Shown here: in pieces, positions 1 to 7,598 of the stretch | Position numbering within the stretch: position 1 is the first letter of the stretch | Layout: each line of letters starts with the position of its first letter | Source: Verrucomicrobiota bacterium | GTDB taxonomy: Bacteria; Verrucomicrobiota; Verrucomicrobiae; Limisphaerales; UBA11358 | Direction: 5' to 3' | Length of the DNA: 64,000 nt | Assembly: GCA_014860005.1 (NCBI GenBank) | Contig: JACZKP010000201.1 | Coordinates: 28,962-92,961, forward strand | The notes under the pieces: generated by a model | Told to the model about the DNA's origin: nothing | Database searches by the model: none | The model's input: only the letters and a program-made list of their open reading frames with translations | Position numbers and translations under genes: made by a program

Positions 1-1
1 C

Positions 2-574
2 GTCGAGGCGACCGGCGCGGTCAATTTCCTCGCACTGGACGATCTGCCGGTCGGGCAGGAAGGCGAACCGCTGGATCCGCGGAGCGTCATCCGGGTGACG
101 TTTCGCGACGGGCGGCCGGTGTTTCCCGAAATCAAACCGGCGGCGGACGATCTGTTCCTGCGCCAACTGGCCGCCTCGGGCAAGAAGTGGGTCGTGCTTA
201 CCGACGAGCGCGACGAACCGCGCCTGGTGGCCAGCGCGCCCAACTTCATCCGCGCGGTTTTGTTTGGCGGCGAGGCCTTCAATCCACTTGTGCTGTGTCA
301 TCATCCGTTGATCGTGCGGGACGCGAGCCGTCCGCTCGGTCAGGTGTTGGGCCGGTTGACGGTGCAACCCGAGCGGCCCGGCGATGATGTGATTGACAAA
401 GATCTGATTCTGGTCTGGGCCGACGCCGGACGTCGCATCATCACCGGGTCGGACTTGTTGGGGCGGTTGCTACGGCGGATTGCCCGTGACGAGCGCGCCG
501 GCCAATCGGGGCTGGACACCAGGTTGGGTTTGCGGGACACAGAACGCCGGCAACCGCACCCGGATTCGCCATGA
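2..574 (+). CDS. C-terminal part of a CBS-domain-like protein (cut by left edge)
   Basis: The frame is open from the first bases of the window, so this is the 3' part of a longer gene; the GTG at 95 is only an internal codon. About 190 residues are visible. The last third (residues FNPLVLCHHPLIV to DLLGRLLRRIA) has the look of a CBS module: a hydrophobic strand, a helix 'PLGQVLGRL', then 'DKDLILVW' and 'RRIITGSDLLGRLL', as in CNNM/CorC-type or other CBS-regulated proteins. CBS domains bind adenosyl nucleotides and regulate an attached domain, but the attached domain lies outside the window. The stop overlaps the start of the next gene (ATGA), so the two are probably translationally coupled and functionally linked to the transporter. 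The CBS assignment is by eye and the whole-protein function is unknown. Confidence 0.5.
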   Translation, partial: VEATGAVNFLALDDLPVGQEGEPLDPRSVIRVTFRDGRPVFPEIKPAADDLFLRQLAASGKKWVVLTDERDEPRLVASAPNFIRAVLFGGEAFNPLVLCHHPLIVRDASRPLGQVLGRLTVQPERPGDDVIDKDLILVWADAGRRIITGSDLLGRLLRRIARDERAGQSGLDTRLGLRDTERRQPHPDSP

Positions 575-2442
575 GCCAGGATCAAATCGAAATTCTTGTC
601 ATCCTTACCGCCACAGTCGGCATGTTCCTGTGGGGCCGCTGGCGGCATGACATGGTGGCGCTGGGCGCGTTGCTGGCGTGTGTGTTCGCGGGGCTGGTAC
701 CGCGGACGGAGGCGTTTGCCGGCTTCGGGCATGCCGCCGTCATCACGGTGGCGTGCGTGCTGGTGTTGAGCCGCGGGCTGCAAACCTCGGGCGCCGTTGA
801 TGCGATCACGCAGCGTGTGCTGCCGGCTTCGGCGGGACCCACCTTCACCATCGCCGCCTTGACCGGTTTGGGCGCGGTGCTCTCGGCGTTCATGAATAAT
901 GTGGGGGCGCTGGCGTTGCTGATGCCGGTGGCCCTCCAGGTGGCCGGCAAACAGAAGCTGCCGCCGGGCCGGGTGCTGATGCCGCTGGCGTTCGGCTCCA
1001 TCCTGGGCGGAATGACCACCTTGATCGGCACGCCGCCCAACTTGATTGTGTCCGGCTTCCGGGCCGAAACCGGCGCGGGCACGTTCGCCATGTTCGACTT
1101 CACGCCGGTGGGTTTGGCGGTGGCGGCGGGCGGCGTTTTGTTTGTGGCGTTGGTGGGCTGGCGGCTGGTGCCGGCGCGCGAGCGGGCGGGTGTGGAAGGG
1201 TTTGACACGGGCGCGTATCTGACCGAGGCCCGCATCACCGAGGACAGCAAAGTCAATGGCAAGACCTTGCGCGACATTGGCCCGGCGCTGGAAAAAGCGG
1301 ACGCGCAAGTCGTGGGCCTGGTGCGCAGCGAATTCCGGGTGAGCACGCCCAGCCCGGGGCGCGTGCTGCGGGCCGGCGACATTCTGGTAATTGAGGCCGA
1401 ACCGCAATCGCTCGCCTCGGCGTTGTCGAGCCTGGGCCTCAAGCTGGTCGAGGCCGTGCCGGTGAATCCCCAGGAGCAGAAAGACAACGCGAGCGAAACT
1501 CCCGAAGCCGACCCCTCGGCGGACTCAAAGAAGAAGGGAGAAAAATCAACCCCCAAAACCGACCCCGAGAAACCCGCGGATACGGAGGATGTGGTGCTGA
1601 TGGAGCTGGCCGCACGACCCGATACATATTTGATCGGGCGGTCGGCCACCGACCTGATGTTGCGCACCCGCTTCGGCATCAACCTGCTGGCGTTGTCGCG
1701 ACAGGGGCGGCGCACGATCCGGCGGTTGCGCTCGGAACGCATTCAAGCCGGGGACGTGCTGCTCATGCAGGGCACGCCCGACGCAGTGATGGGTTTCGCC
1801 AACGAATTCGGTTGTGTGCCCCTGGCGCAACGGGCCATCCGCATTCCCAACCGGCGCCAGGCGATCACGGCCACCGTGATCATGGCGGCGGCGGTGGGGG
1901 GCGCGGCGTTCGGGTTGCTGCCCGCCGCCATCTCCTTTGCCGCCGGTGTGCTCGCCGCCATGGCGCTGCGGGTGGTGTCGCCGCGGACGGTGTACGACGC
2001 GGTGGACTGGCCGGTGATCGTGCTGCTGGCCGCGTTGATTCCGGTAGCCGGAGCGATGGCGACCACCGGCGCGGCGGATCTGGTGGCCCGGACGTTGTTG
2101 GAGAATGTGGCGCAGGGCAACGCCATCCTCGCCCTGGCGGTGATCCTGATTGTGACGATGACGTTGTCGGATTTCATGAACAACGCCGCCACCGCCGCCG
2201 TGATGTGTCCCATCGCCATCAGCACGGCGACCCAGTTGGCGGCCCGGCCCGATTCGTTTCTGATGGCCGTGGCGATTGGCGCGTCGTGCGCCTTCCTTAC
2301 GCCCATCGGCCATCAGAACAACACCCTCATCCTCGGGCCGGGCGGCTTTCGCTTTGGCGATTACTGGAAGCTTGGCCTGCCGCTGGAAATTTTGGTCATT
2401 GCGATCAGCATTCCAATGCTGCTGCTGGTCTGGCCGTTGTAG
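571..2442 (+). CDS. SLC13-family permease with two TrkA-C domains
   Basis: A 623-aa inner-membrane transporter of the DASS/SLC13 (ArsB/NhaD-like) superfamily. The first membrane half (residues 1-200) carries the hairpin signatures 'FMNNVGA' (about 107-113) and 'GTPPNLIVSG' (about 153-162). Two RCK/TrkA-C domains follow (about 210-290 and 345-420), joined by a charged, low-complexity Lys/Glu/Pro linker (about 298-340). The second membrane half repeats the signatures as 'DFMNNAATAAVM' and 'FLTPIGHQNN'. This domain order is typical of SLC13-type permeases annotated as sulfate, citrate or anion transporters; TrkA-C domains usually bind a regulatory ligand. The substrate cannot be told from sequence. 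The ATG is fused to the stop of the upstream gene (ATGA), which fixes the start. Confidence 0.9.
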   Translation: MSQDQIEILVILTATVGMFLWGRWRHDMVALGALLACVFAGLVPRTEAFAGFGHAAVITVACVLVLSRGLQTSGAVDAITQRVLPASAGPTFTIAALTGLGAVLSAFMNNVGALALLMPVALQVAGKQKLPPGRVLMPLAFGSILGGMTTLIGTPPNLIVSGFRAETGAGTFAMFDFTPVGLAVAAGGVLFVALVGWRLVPARERAGVEGFDTGAYLTEARITEDSKVNGKTLRDIGPALEKADAQVVGLVRSEFRVSTPSPGRVLRAGDILVIEAEPQSLASALSSLGLKLVEAVPVNPQEQKDNASETPEADPSADSKKKGEKSTPKTDPEKPADTEDVVLMELAARPDTYLIGRSATDLMLRTRFGINLLALSRQGRRTIRRLRSERIQAGDVLLMQGTPDAVMGFANEFGCVPLAQRAIRIPNRRQAITATVIMAAAVGGAAFGLLPAAISFAAGVLAAMALRVVSPRTVYDAVDWPVIVLLAALIPVAGAMATTGAADLVARTLLENVAQGNAILALAVILIVTMTLSDFMNNAATAAVMCPIAISTATQLAARPDSFLMAVAIGASCAFLTPIGHQNNTLILGPGGFRFGDYWKLGLPLEILVIAISIPMLLLVWPL

Positions 2443-2454
2443 AGCGCCGAGTTT

Positions 2455-2479
2455 CGCGCGGTTGAGTTCAACCTGCGCG
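2455..2479. terminator. Hairpin between convergent genes
   Basis: A CGCGC-GGTTGA stem pairs with TCAACC-(T)-GCGCG across a 2-nt loop. It lies in the 44-bp gap between the convergent SLC13 gene and the mscS-like gene. There is no clear T-run on either side, so it is only a candidate bidirectional terminator. Confidence 0.35.
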
Positions 2480-2486
2480 TGAAAGA

Positions 2487-3428
2487 TCATGCCTGTTCTG
2501 GACGCGATGCATCGCTTTCTTCCGTCACCCGCACCTTCGTCTCGCCGTGTTCGGTGGATACCACCAGCGCGCCGGAGCGCAGATGGAGGTCGCGTTGGGG
2601 AAAGGGAATCTTAATCCCGTTTTCGCGCAGCGCCTTCTCGATGGCAAAGTTCAAGTCACTGCGAAACCGCCGGGGCGAACTCAACATTTCCGACGTCCAG
2701 ACGGCCAGTTCGAAATTCAGCGCGCTATCCCCAAAACTGTCGAAGTAAACGGTCGGCTCCGGGGCCTTCAGTACCTGGGATTTGGCGGCGGCGACCTCCA
2801 ACAACACCCGATTCACCTGCTCGGGGTCGCTGCCGTAGGCCACGCCGACTGGCAGTCGGAGGCGCACCTCGGGATCGCCGTGACTCCAGTTGACGACCTT
2901 GCTGCTGATGAATGACGAGTTGGGCACGATGATGGAGATGTTGTCGTTGGTCACCACCGTCGTGCTGCGCAGATTGATCTGCACCACTCGCCCGGCCACG
3001 CCGTCCACCTCCACGCGGTCGCCGAGGGCGATTGGCCGCTCGGCCAGCAGGATCAGGCCGCTGACAAAATTATTGATGATGTTTTGCAGGCCAAAGCCGA
3101 TGCCCACGCCGATCGCGCCCGCCACCAACGCCAGCGAGCCGAGGTCAATGCCCACCATCTTCAGTGCGACATAAAGCCCCACCGCGATGAAGAGGTAGCC
3201 CGTCATGCGCCCGATGGCATATTGCAGCGACGCCGACAGATACGTGCGTTGGAGCACGCGGCGAATCAACTGCCGGCGCAGCAGCGATTCGGCCACGAAC
3301 ACCAGCACCACCAACACCGTGAGAAACAGCAGGCTCGTGAGGGTCAGTTGATACTCGCCCACCTTGGCCAGTGGGTAGTCGAGGATGCCGCGCAAGTGGC
3401 CCCAGATTTTTTCCAGACTGTCGTTCAT
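2487..3428 (-). CDS. MscS-family mechanosensitive channel
   Basis: A 313-aa small-conductance mechanosensitive channel protein that releases solutes on osmotic downshock. Three hydrophobic segments lie in residues 25-125. The third is the Gly/Ala-rich pore-lining TM3 ('GAIGVGIGFGLQNIINNFVSGLILL', positions about 108-132), the hallmark of MscS. The beta domain follows ('RPIALGDRVEVDGVAGRV', 'DNISIIVPNSSFIS') and then the alpha/beta C-terminal domain ('EPTVYFDSFGDSALNFELAVW', 'PFPQRDLHLRSG'). Length and domain order match YggB/MscS. The ATG (complement of 3426-3428) is the natural start; the frame is closed upstream. Confidence 0.93.
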   Translation of the reverse strand: MNDSLEKIWGHLRGILDYPLAKVGEYQLTLTSLLFLTVLVVLVFVAESLLRRQLIRRVLQRTYLSASLQYAIGRMTGYLFIAVGLYVALKMVGIDLGSLALVAGAIGVGIGFGLQNIINNFVSGLILLAERPIALGDRVEVDGVAGRVVQINLRSTTVVTNDNISIIVPNSSFISSKVVNWSHGDPEVRLRLPVGVAYGSDPEQVNRVLLEVAAAKSQVLKAPEPTVYFDSFGDSALNFELAVWTSEMLSSPRRFRSDLNFAIEKALRENGIKIPFPQRDLHLRSGALVVSTEHGETKVRVTEESDASRPEQA

Positions 3429-3789
3429 GCGCCGTCAGTGTGCGGCACTCCAATCCGTTTGCCAGCCCACAATGAATGCGTTTCCTGTCGGCTCACGGAA
3501 GTCTCCCCCGACATCCGCGGGTCAGGCAGATGCGGCAGGCGAGACTGAGCTTTGCGCTGGTTTATTCGCTCAATTCACTGCGCGATCATCACGCGATTTT
3601 TCGCTTGCGGGCCAGTTCTCCCCCTCTATCAATGATGTGTAGTGCAAGTTCCACTTCCACTATCGCGGACAATGGGCTGTCTCGTCAGCGTGGTGGAGGT
3701 TGCTTGAAAGGATGCCTCCAAGAACTCGATTGGAGCCCGCGGCAACACTGGCAACACGCAATCATCAACAGCCGAACGAATGGAATCAC
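3429..3789. other. Intergenic, no gene recognised
   Basis: A 361-bp divergent gap between the MscS gene (minus) and the DUF2934 gene (plus). It should hold both promoters. Several short ORFs cross it, but none has a recognisable domain or a convincing start. No strong palindrome was noticed. Confidence 0.5.
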
Positions 3790-4080
3790 ATGAACCAAAC
3801 CTCGCCATCACCTGATACCATCGCCCGCCGCGCCTACGAGTTGTGGGAGCAAGCGGGCCGGCCCGACGGACGCGACCAGGAGTTCTGGCTGCGCGCCGAG
3901 GCGGAACTCACCGCCACCAGGAGCGCCGCCGGTGCGCCGCCGATCATCGCGCCGCCACAGGCCGCGCCCCCGGCGTCATCAGGGGCGTTGCCGCCACATG
4001 AAGTTCCGCCCACCATCAAGAGCGCCGTGGCATCGGAGGGCCGCCGTCCCGCGTCGCGCCGCGCGCCGAAGCGCGGGTGA
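3790..4080 (+). CDS. DUF2934 domain protein
   Basis: A 96-aa protein. The N-terminal motif 'IARRAYELWEQAGRPDGRD' followed by 'FWLRAEAEL' (residues about 10-40) is the DUF2934 signature, a short helical domain of unknown function common in environmental bacteria and often found near stress genes. The rest is Pro/Ala-rich and disordered, ending in a basic Arg/Lys tail, which might bind nucleic acid (inference). The ATG at 3790 is chosen because the domain begins right after it; the in-frame upstream ATG at 3700 only adds unrelated sequence. Confidence 0.85.
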   Translation: MNQTSPSPDTIARRAYELWEQAGRPDGRDQEFWLRAEAELTATRSAAGAPPIIAPPQAAPPASSGALPPHEVPPTIKSAVASEGRRPASRRAPKRG

Positions 4081-4115
4081 AATGAAACGACATCTCAACC
4101 AAACATCCATAACCC

Positions 4116-4325
4116 ATGAAAAGACACTTCCGTATTATTCTGACGATCGTCATCGTCGTGCTGCTGGGCGCGTTGATCATCCAGAACCACGCGCCGGTGC
4201 GGGCGCAACTGCTGTTCGTGGCCGTGGAGATGCCGCTCATCCTGCTGCTGGCGCTCACCAGCGGATTGGGCTTCGTCCTCGGCCTGCTCGTCGCTTACAC
4301 CGGTGTAATCAAGCCCAAGTCCTGA
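4116..4325 (+). CDS. LapA-domain (DUF1049) small membrane protein
   Basis: A 69-aa protein with two transmembrane helices (residues about 6-23 and 38-62) separated by 'QNHAPVRAQLLFVAVEMPL'. The pattern of a first helix ending in 'IIQN', then a V-x-L-F-type strand, then a Gly-rich second helix is that of the LapA/YciS domain (DUF1049), linked in Enterobacteria to lipopolysaccharide assembly. The specific role here is unknown. It sits in a run of small membrane proteins after the DUF2934 gene. Confidence 0.8.
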   Translation: MKRHFRIILTIVIVVLLGALIIQNHAPVRAQLLFVAVEMPLILLLALTSGLGFVLGLLVAYTGVIKPKS

Positions 4326-4397
4326 ACGTCAGTGTGTCGTTCGCGACGCGCGTCGTCACACCCACCATGTGCAAAAACCCACAACCCACAAATTCCC

Positions 4398-4508
4398 ATG
4401 AGAACCTTCTCCAACGGTCTTGTTATGGGCCTGCTGCTGGGTGGCGGCCTCGGCTGGTTCGCCAGCAATTCCGATGCGTGGCAGGAGGCAGTGGATAAAT
4501 TCAAATAG
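4398..4508 (+). CDS. 36-aa membrane peptide, unknown
   Basis: A short reading frame from ATG to TAG encoding 36 residues, beginning MRTFSNGLVMGLLLGGGLGW and ending in an amphipathic charged tail (DAWQEAVDKFK). One Gly-rich hydrophobic segment (residues 8-22) suggests a single-pass membrane peptide, like the small YtxH- or phage-shock-type proteins. A strong hairpin lies just downstream, consistent with it being the last gene of the 3790-4508 transcript. No family was recognised; coding status is inferred from position, composition and the hairpin. Confidence 0.55.
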   Translation: MRTFSNGLVMGLLLGGGLGWFASNSDAWQEAVDKFK

Positions 4509-4524
4509 CCGGAGGAACCGACGG

Positions 4525-4549
4525 GGGGGGCGGCGTCGGGCCGCCCCCC
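4525..4549 (+). terminator. Perfect 10-bp GC hairpin after small ORF
   Basis: GGGGGGCGGC (4525-4534) and GCCGCCCCCC (4540-4549) form a perfect 10-bp stem with a 5-nt loop, 16 nt after the stop of the 36-aa ORF. It is followed only by 'GGTTTGCGGTTGTT', so the T-tract is weak. A candidate intrinsic terminator. Confidence 0.5.
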
Positions 4550-4590
4550 GGTTTGCGGTTGTTCCGCGGCCAAACAGCCGTAGCCGACCT

Positions 4591-4904
4591 GTGAATCTTG
4601 AAATCAAAAGAATCCGCCTGCTGGGCATGGCGGGTCTGGCCGCCGCGCTGACCCTCGCCAGCACCGCGCGCGCCGACGACTTCCAAACCTGGCAGACCGT
4701 TTCCCTGAAATGGCTCGACACACAATACATGGACCTGACAACCGCGGAATGATTTCCGAAAACCGTGCCGTGCCGGTGGGCCTGCGGTTCCGGTTGCACG
4801 AAAAGGCGACCTTTAGCGTGTTCTACATGATCCGCTCCGTGCGCGGCGCGGACGAATGGCGGCACGACCACGTGCTGGGCACGGGCCTGGCCTTCTCGCT
4901 GTAG
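4591..4904 (+). pseudogene. DUF2490-like outer-membrane gene with its middle missing
   Basis: From GTG 4591 the frame encodes a signal peptide (LLGMAGLAAALTLASTARA) and a mature start 'DDFQTWQTVSLKWLDTQYMDLTTAE', then stops at 4750-4752. In another frame, from about 4750 to the stop at 4904, it continues as 'VGLRFRLHEKATFSVFYMIRS' and ends 'HDHVLGTGLAFSL', with a terminal aromatic/aliphatic beta-strand typical of an outer-membrane barrel. The two parts resemble the beginning and end of a DUF2490-type beta-barrel, normally more than 200 residues. About 150 central residues and the reading frame appear lost near 4745. The family assignment is tentative; the two-frame split is directly visible. 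Confidence 0.6.
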
Positions 4905-4969
4905 CGCCAATCGCCTTGTCGCCACCCCGCCGGGCAGGCAAACTCAATCAGTTCGAAACAAACCAATTC

Positions 4970-5131
4970 ATGAAACTAAAATCCGCACCATCTGTCCGCC
5001 TGCAAGCGTCGAAGCACAGGGCGGTGGACCTAATCGTTCTCGGCACAAAGGGCCACCACGGGCTGAAGCGCCTGCTGCTTGGCAGCACGGTCGAGGCGGT
5101 GGTGCGGCAATCGCCTCTCGCACTCCCATGA
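4970..5131 (+). pseudogene. Universal stress protein gene with internal deletion
   Basis: The 53-residue product has a short basic leader (MKLKSAPSVRLQASKH) joined to the C-terminal third of a UspA domain: 'VDLIVLGTKGHHGLKRLLLG' and 'STVEAVVRQSPLALP'. This corresponds to the ATP-binding G-2x-G-9x-G-S/T motif and last strand. The N-terminal strand with 'ILVPVDFS' and roughly 90 following residues are absent (compare the full-length domains at 30175-31588). The start, stop and the ATGA overlap with the next gene are kept, so the deletion is internal and in frame. It is probably non-functional, although a short product could still be made. Confidence 0.7.
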
Positions 5132-6252
5132 AATGGTCCCTCAAACTCGGCCGGCTGCTCGGCATTGACGTTTACCTGCACTTCACGTTTCTGCTGTTGC
5201 TGGCGTTTCTCGGCTACCTCTACTGGCGCGCCACGCAGGACATCGAGGCCGCGCTGCGGGGGGTGGGGTTCATCGTCGCCCTGTTCGGGTGCGTGGTGCT
5301 GCACGAACTGGGGCACGCGTTGATGGCCCGCCGCTACGGCATCAAGACGCACGACATCACGCTGCTGCCCATTGGCGGTGTCGCGCGGCTGGAAAAGATG
5401 CCGGAGAAACCGATGCAGGAATTCTGGGTGGCGCTGGCCGGCCCGGCGGTGAACGTGGTGATTGCTGGCGTCCTGTTCGTCTGGCTGGTGGTGACGGACG
5501 GCTTTGGTCCGGCGGCGGAGATCAGCCTGACCGGCGGCTCGTTCTGGCAGCGGCTGATGGTGGTGAACGTCTTCCTCGTGGCGTTCAATCTTCTGCCCGC
5601 GTTTCCGATGGACGGCGGGCGGGTGCTGCGTGCGCTGCTGGCCGTGGCCATGGGCCGCCGACGTGCCACGGCCATCGCCGCCAACATCGGCCAGGGCATG
5701 GCGATTCTCTTTGGCATCGTCGGCTTCCTCTACAACCCGTTTCTGATCTTCATCGCCATATTTGTCTTTCTCGGCGCACAGGCGGAGTCGGGCATGGTGG
5801 AAATGCAATCCGCACTCGAGGGCTTGCACGTGCGCAACGCGATGATGACGCGCTTCCGCACGCTCGCGCCGCGCGACCCGTTGAGCAAGGCGGTGGAAGA
5901 ACTGCTGGCCGGCTCGCAGCAGGACTTTCCCGTGACGGAAGACGAACGGCCCGTCGGCATCCTGCGCCGCAACGACCTGGTCAAGGCGCTTTCCGACGGG
6001 CGCCGCGACGCGCCCGTGAGCGACATCATGTGCCGGCAATGTGAAACCGTGGAGGAAGCTGCCCCGTTGAAAGGCGCAGTCGAGTCCATGCACGCGCGGC
6101 AGTGCGCCACTGTGCCCGTCGTCGCCGCCGGACGTATCGTCGGCCTGCTCACACTCGAAAACATCAGCGAGATGATCATGATCAACACGGCCTTGGGCAA
6201 CAACAGCGACGAGGCGGTGACCGCCGGTCTCAAGGTGAAAACCAAAGTATGA
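5128..6252 (+). CDS. M50 site-2 protease with CBS pair
   Basis: A 374-aa intramembrane zinc metalloprotease of the SpoIVFB/S2P (M50B) type. The zinc motif HELGH is at about residues 59-63 in a membrane segment. The third ligand is in 'NLLPAFPMDGG' (about 154-164), the NxxPxxxxDG signature. There are six or so hydrophobic segments in residues 12-215. A pair of CBS domains (about 228-360) lies at the C-terminus and probably binds adenosine nucleotides to regulate activity; this architecture is standard in one S2P subgroup. The substrate (often an anti-sigma factor or signalling membrane protein) is unknown. The ATG overlaps the stop of the USP remnant (ATGA) and the next gene overlaps its stop the same way. 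Confidence 0.92.
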   Translation: MKWSLKLGRLLGIDVYLHFTFLLLLAFLGYLYWRATQDIEAALRGVGFIVALFGCVVLHELGHALMARRYGIKTHDITLLPIGGVARLEKMPEKPMQEFWVALAGPAVNVVIAGVLFVWLVVTDGFGPAAEISLTGGSFWQRLMVVNVFLVAFNLLPAFPMDGGRVLRALLAVAMGRRRATAIAANIGQGMAILFGIVGFLYNPFLIFIAIFVFLGAQAESGMVEMQSALEGLHVRNAMMTRFRTLAPRDPLSKAVEELLAGSQQDFPVTEDERPVGILRRNDLVKALSDGRRDAPVSDIMCRQCETVEEAAPLKGAVESMHARQCATVPVVAAGRIVGLLTLENISEMIMINTALGNNSDEAVTAGLKVKTKV

Positions 6253-6644
6253 AAACGAAAAGACTGCAAAAACGGGACGCCGGCAAAAAGAAAGAAGCCG
6301 AGGCCATCGTCAACGCGGCGGTGGGCGCCATTGTGGGCGGGATCATTGCCGGGCCGGTCGGAGCTGTGGCCGGCGCGGCCGTCGGGGCACTGGTTGAGAA
6401 AGGTCCATCCAAACCTCAACCGCGCAAACAACCAAACGCGGCGCGCCCGACTGATGATCAGCCGGCTTCTGCCGGAAAGCGCCGCGAACGCGCGAACCAG
6501 AAGAAGCCCGCCGGGAAGGGTCACCGCCGGAAGCCGCGCGTCACAATTGCGCCGCCGTTCGTGGGGACAAGCCCGGACGTGCGGATTTCCCGGGCGACAC
6601 GCAAATCAAGACCGCCCGCGAAGAGAGGAGCCGCGCCCCCATGA
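6249..6644 (+). CDS. Glycine-zipper basic protein, unknown
   Basis: A 131-aa protein. It has a Lys-rich start, then an Ala/Gly/Val hydrophobic stretch with small-residue spacing (about residues 20-47, 'AAVGAIVGGIIAGPVGAVAG') typical of glycine-zipper membrane segments. A long Arg/Lys/Pro-rich disordered tail follows. The ATG at 6249 overlaps the stop of the M50 gene (ATGA). Glycine-zipper proteins often oligomerise in membranes, but no function can be assigned. Its stop in turn overlaps an ATG at 6641. Confidence 0.6.
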   Translation: MKTKRLQKRDAGKKKEAEAIVNAAVGAIVGGIIAGPVGAVAGAAVGALVEKGPSKPQPRKQPNAARPTDDQPASAGKRRERANQKKPAGKGHRRKPRVTIAPPFVGTSPDVRISRATRKSRPPAKRGAAPP

Positions 6645-6682
6645 AAGAGTTCACCTTCAATTGTCCCACCTGTGACGAATGA
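6641..6682 (+). pseudogene. Possible remnant of a zinc-ribbon gene (13 codons)
   Basis: The ATG at 6641 overlaps the previous stop (ATGA) and reads [13 protein letters not shown] before TGA. 'MKEF.F.CP.C' resembles the start of small zinc-ribbon proteins common in this phylum, which continue with a second CPxC pair. Here nothing follows. It may be another gene whose body has been deleted, or chance. Low confidence. Confidence 0.3.
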
Positions 6683-6713
6683 ACCTGAACCAAACCACAT
6701 CTCCCTTGATCCC

Positions 6714-7598
6714 ATGAATCTAAAATGCCACCTCGACGATTTCCGGGTGTCCCCCGGGCAAAACGTCAACCTAAACAAATGGCCGACGAAGGTGAAGTCG
6801 CTCTACACCTCCAAAAAAGTTTATCGCAAGCTGCTTGAGGAATATCGCGAGGAACTGAGCGATTTGCAGCGCGTAATGTACGCCCACGACCGGTACGCGG
6901 TGCTCCTGATTTTCCAGGGCATGGACACTGCGGGCAAAGACGGCGCCATCCGGCATGTCATGTCGGGCGTGAATCCGCAGGGCTGCCAGGTGTTCAGCTT
7001 CAAACAGCCGAGCAGCGAGGAGTTGAGCCATGATTTCCTGTGGCGCACGAACAAGCGGCTGCCGGAGCGCGGCCGCATTGGCATCTTCAACCGCTCGTAT
7101 TATGAGGAAGTGCTGATCGCGCGTGTGCTGCCCGAGGTGCTCGCCAAACAGCGGCTACCCAAAGAACACGTCAATCCGAAGACCCTCTGGCGCGAACGCT
7201 TCCGGGACATTGTGAATCTGGAGGATTACCTGCATCGCAACGGCACGCGCGTCATCAAATTTTTTCTGCATCTCTCGAACGACGAACAGCGGCAGCGGTT
7301 CCTGGCGCGCATTGATGAGCCGGACAAGAACTGGAAACTCAGCGCGGCGGACATCCAGATGCGCGAACGGTGGGATGATTTCCAAAGCGCCTACGCCGAT
7401 TGTCTGGGCGCGACCAGCACGAAGCACACGCCCTGGCATGTCGTCCCCGCCGATGACAAACGGAACGCGCGCCTGATCATCTCCCATGCCATTGTGGAAA
7501 CGATGAAGACGTTGCCGCTGAGTTATCCCGAGCCAACCGCCGCGCATCGCGAGGAATTGCAGCAGGTGCGACAACTGTTGACCAAGAAGACGAAATGA
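6714..7598 (+). CDS. PPK2-family polyphosphate kinase
   Basis: A 294-aa polyphosphate:nucleotide phosphotransferase, transferring phosphate between polyphosphate and AMP/ADP/GDP in the cytoplasm. The PPK2 features are the Walker A 'GMDTAGKDG' (about 69-77), the Walker B and lid region '[20 protein letters not shown]', '[24 protein letters not shown]' and the lid residues '[19 protein letters not shown]', then '[19 protein letters not shown]'. It is of class-II/III single-domain size. The start at ATG 6714 is preferred; an in-frame GTG at 6672 would add 14 residues with no family support. The P-type ATPase gene overlaps its stop, so the two are co-transcribed. This links energy storage and ion transport (inference). 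Confidence 0.92.
   Translation: MNLKCHLDDFRVSPGQNVNLNKWPTKVKSLYTSKKVYRKLLEEYREELSDLQRVMYAHDRYAVLLIFQGMDTAGKDGAIRHVMSGVNPQGCQVFSFKQPSSEELSHDFLWRTNKRLPERGRIGIFNRSYYEEVLIARVLPEVLAKQRLPKEHVNPKTLWRERFRDIVNLEDYLHRNGTRVIKFFLHLSNDEQRQRFLARIDEPDKNWKLSAADIQMRERWDDFQSAYADCLGATSTKHTPWHVVPADDKRNARLIISHAIVETMKTLPLSYPEPTAAHREELQQVRQLLTKKTK

Noticed and set aside
340..1407. Long antisense frame opposite the SLC13 gene (355 codons)
   Set aside because: It is Arg/His/Gln-rich with no domain, and lies opposite a well-supported gene; typical of high-GC antisense frames.
4591..4904. Programmed frameshift or readthrough to join the two halves of the DUF2490-like gene
   Set aside because: Even when joined, the middle of the protein is missing, so recoding would not restore a normal product; deletion is simpler.
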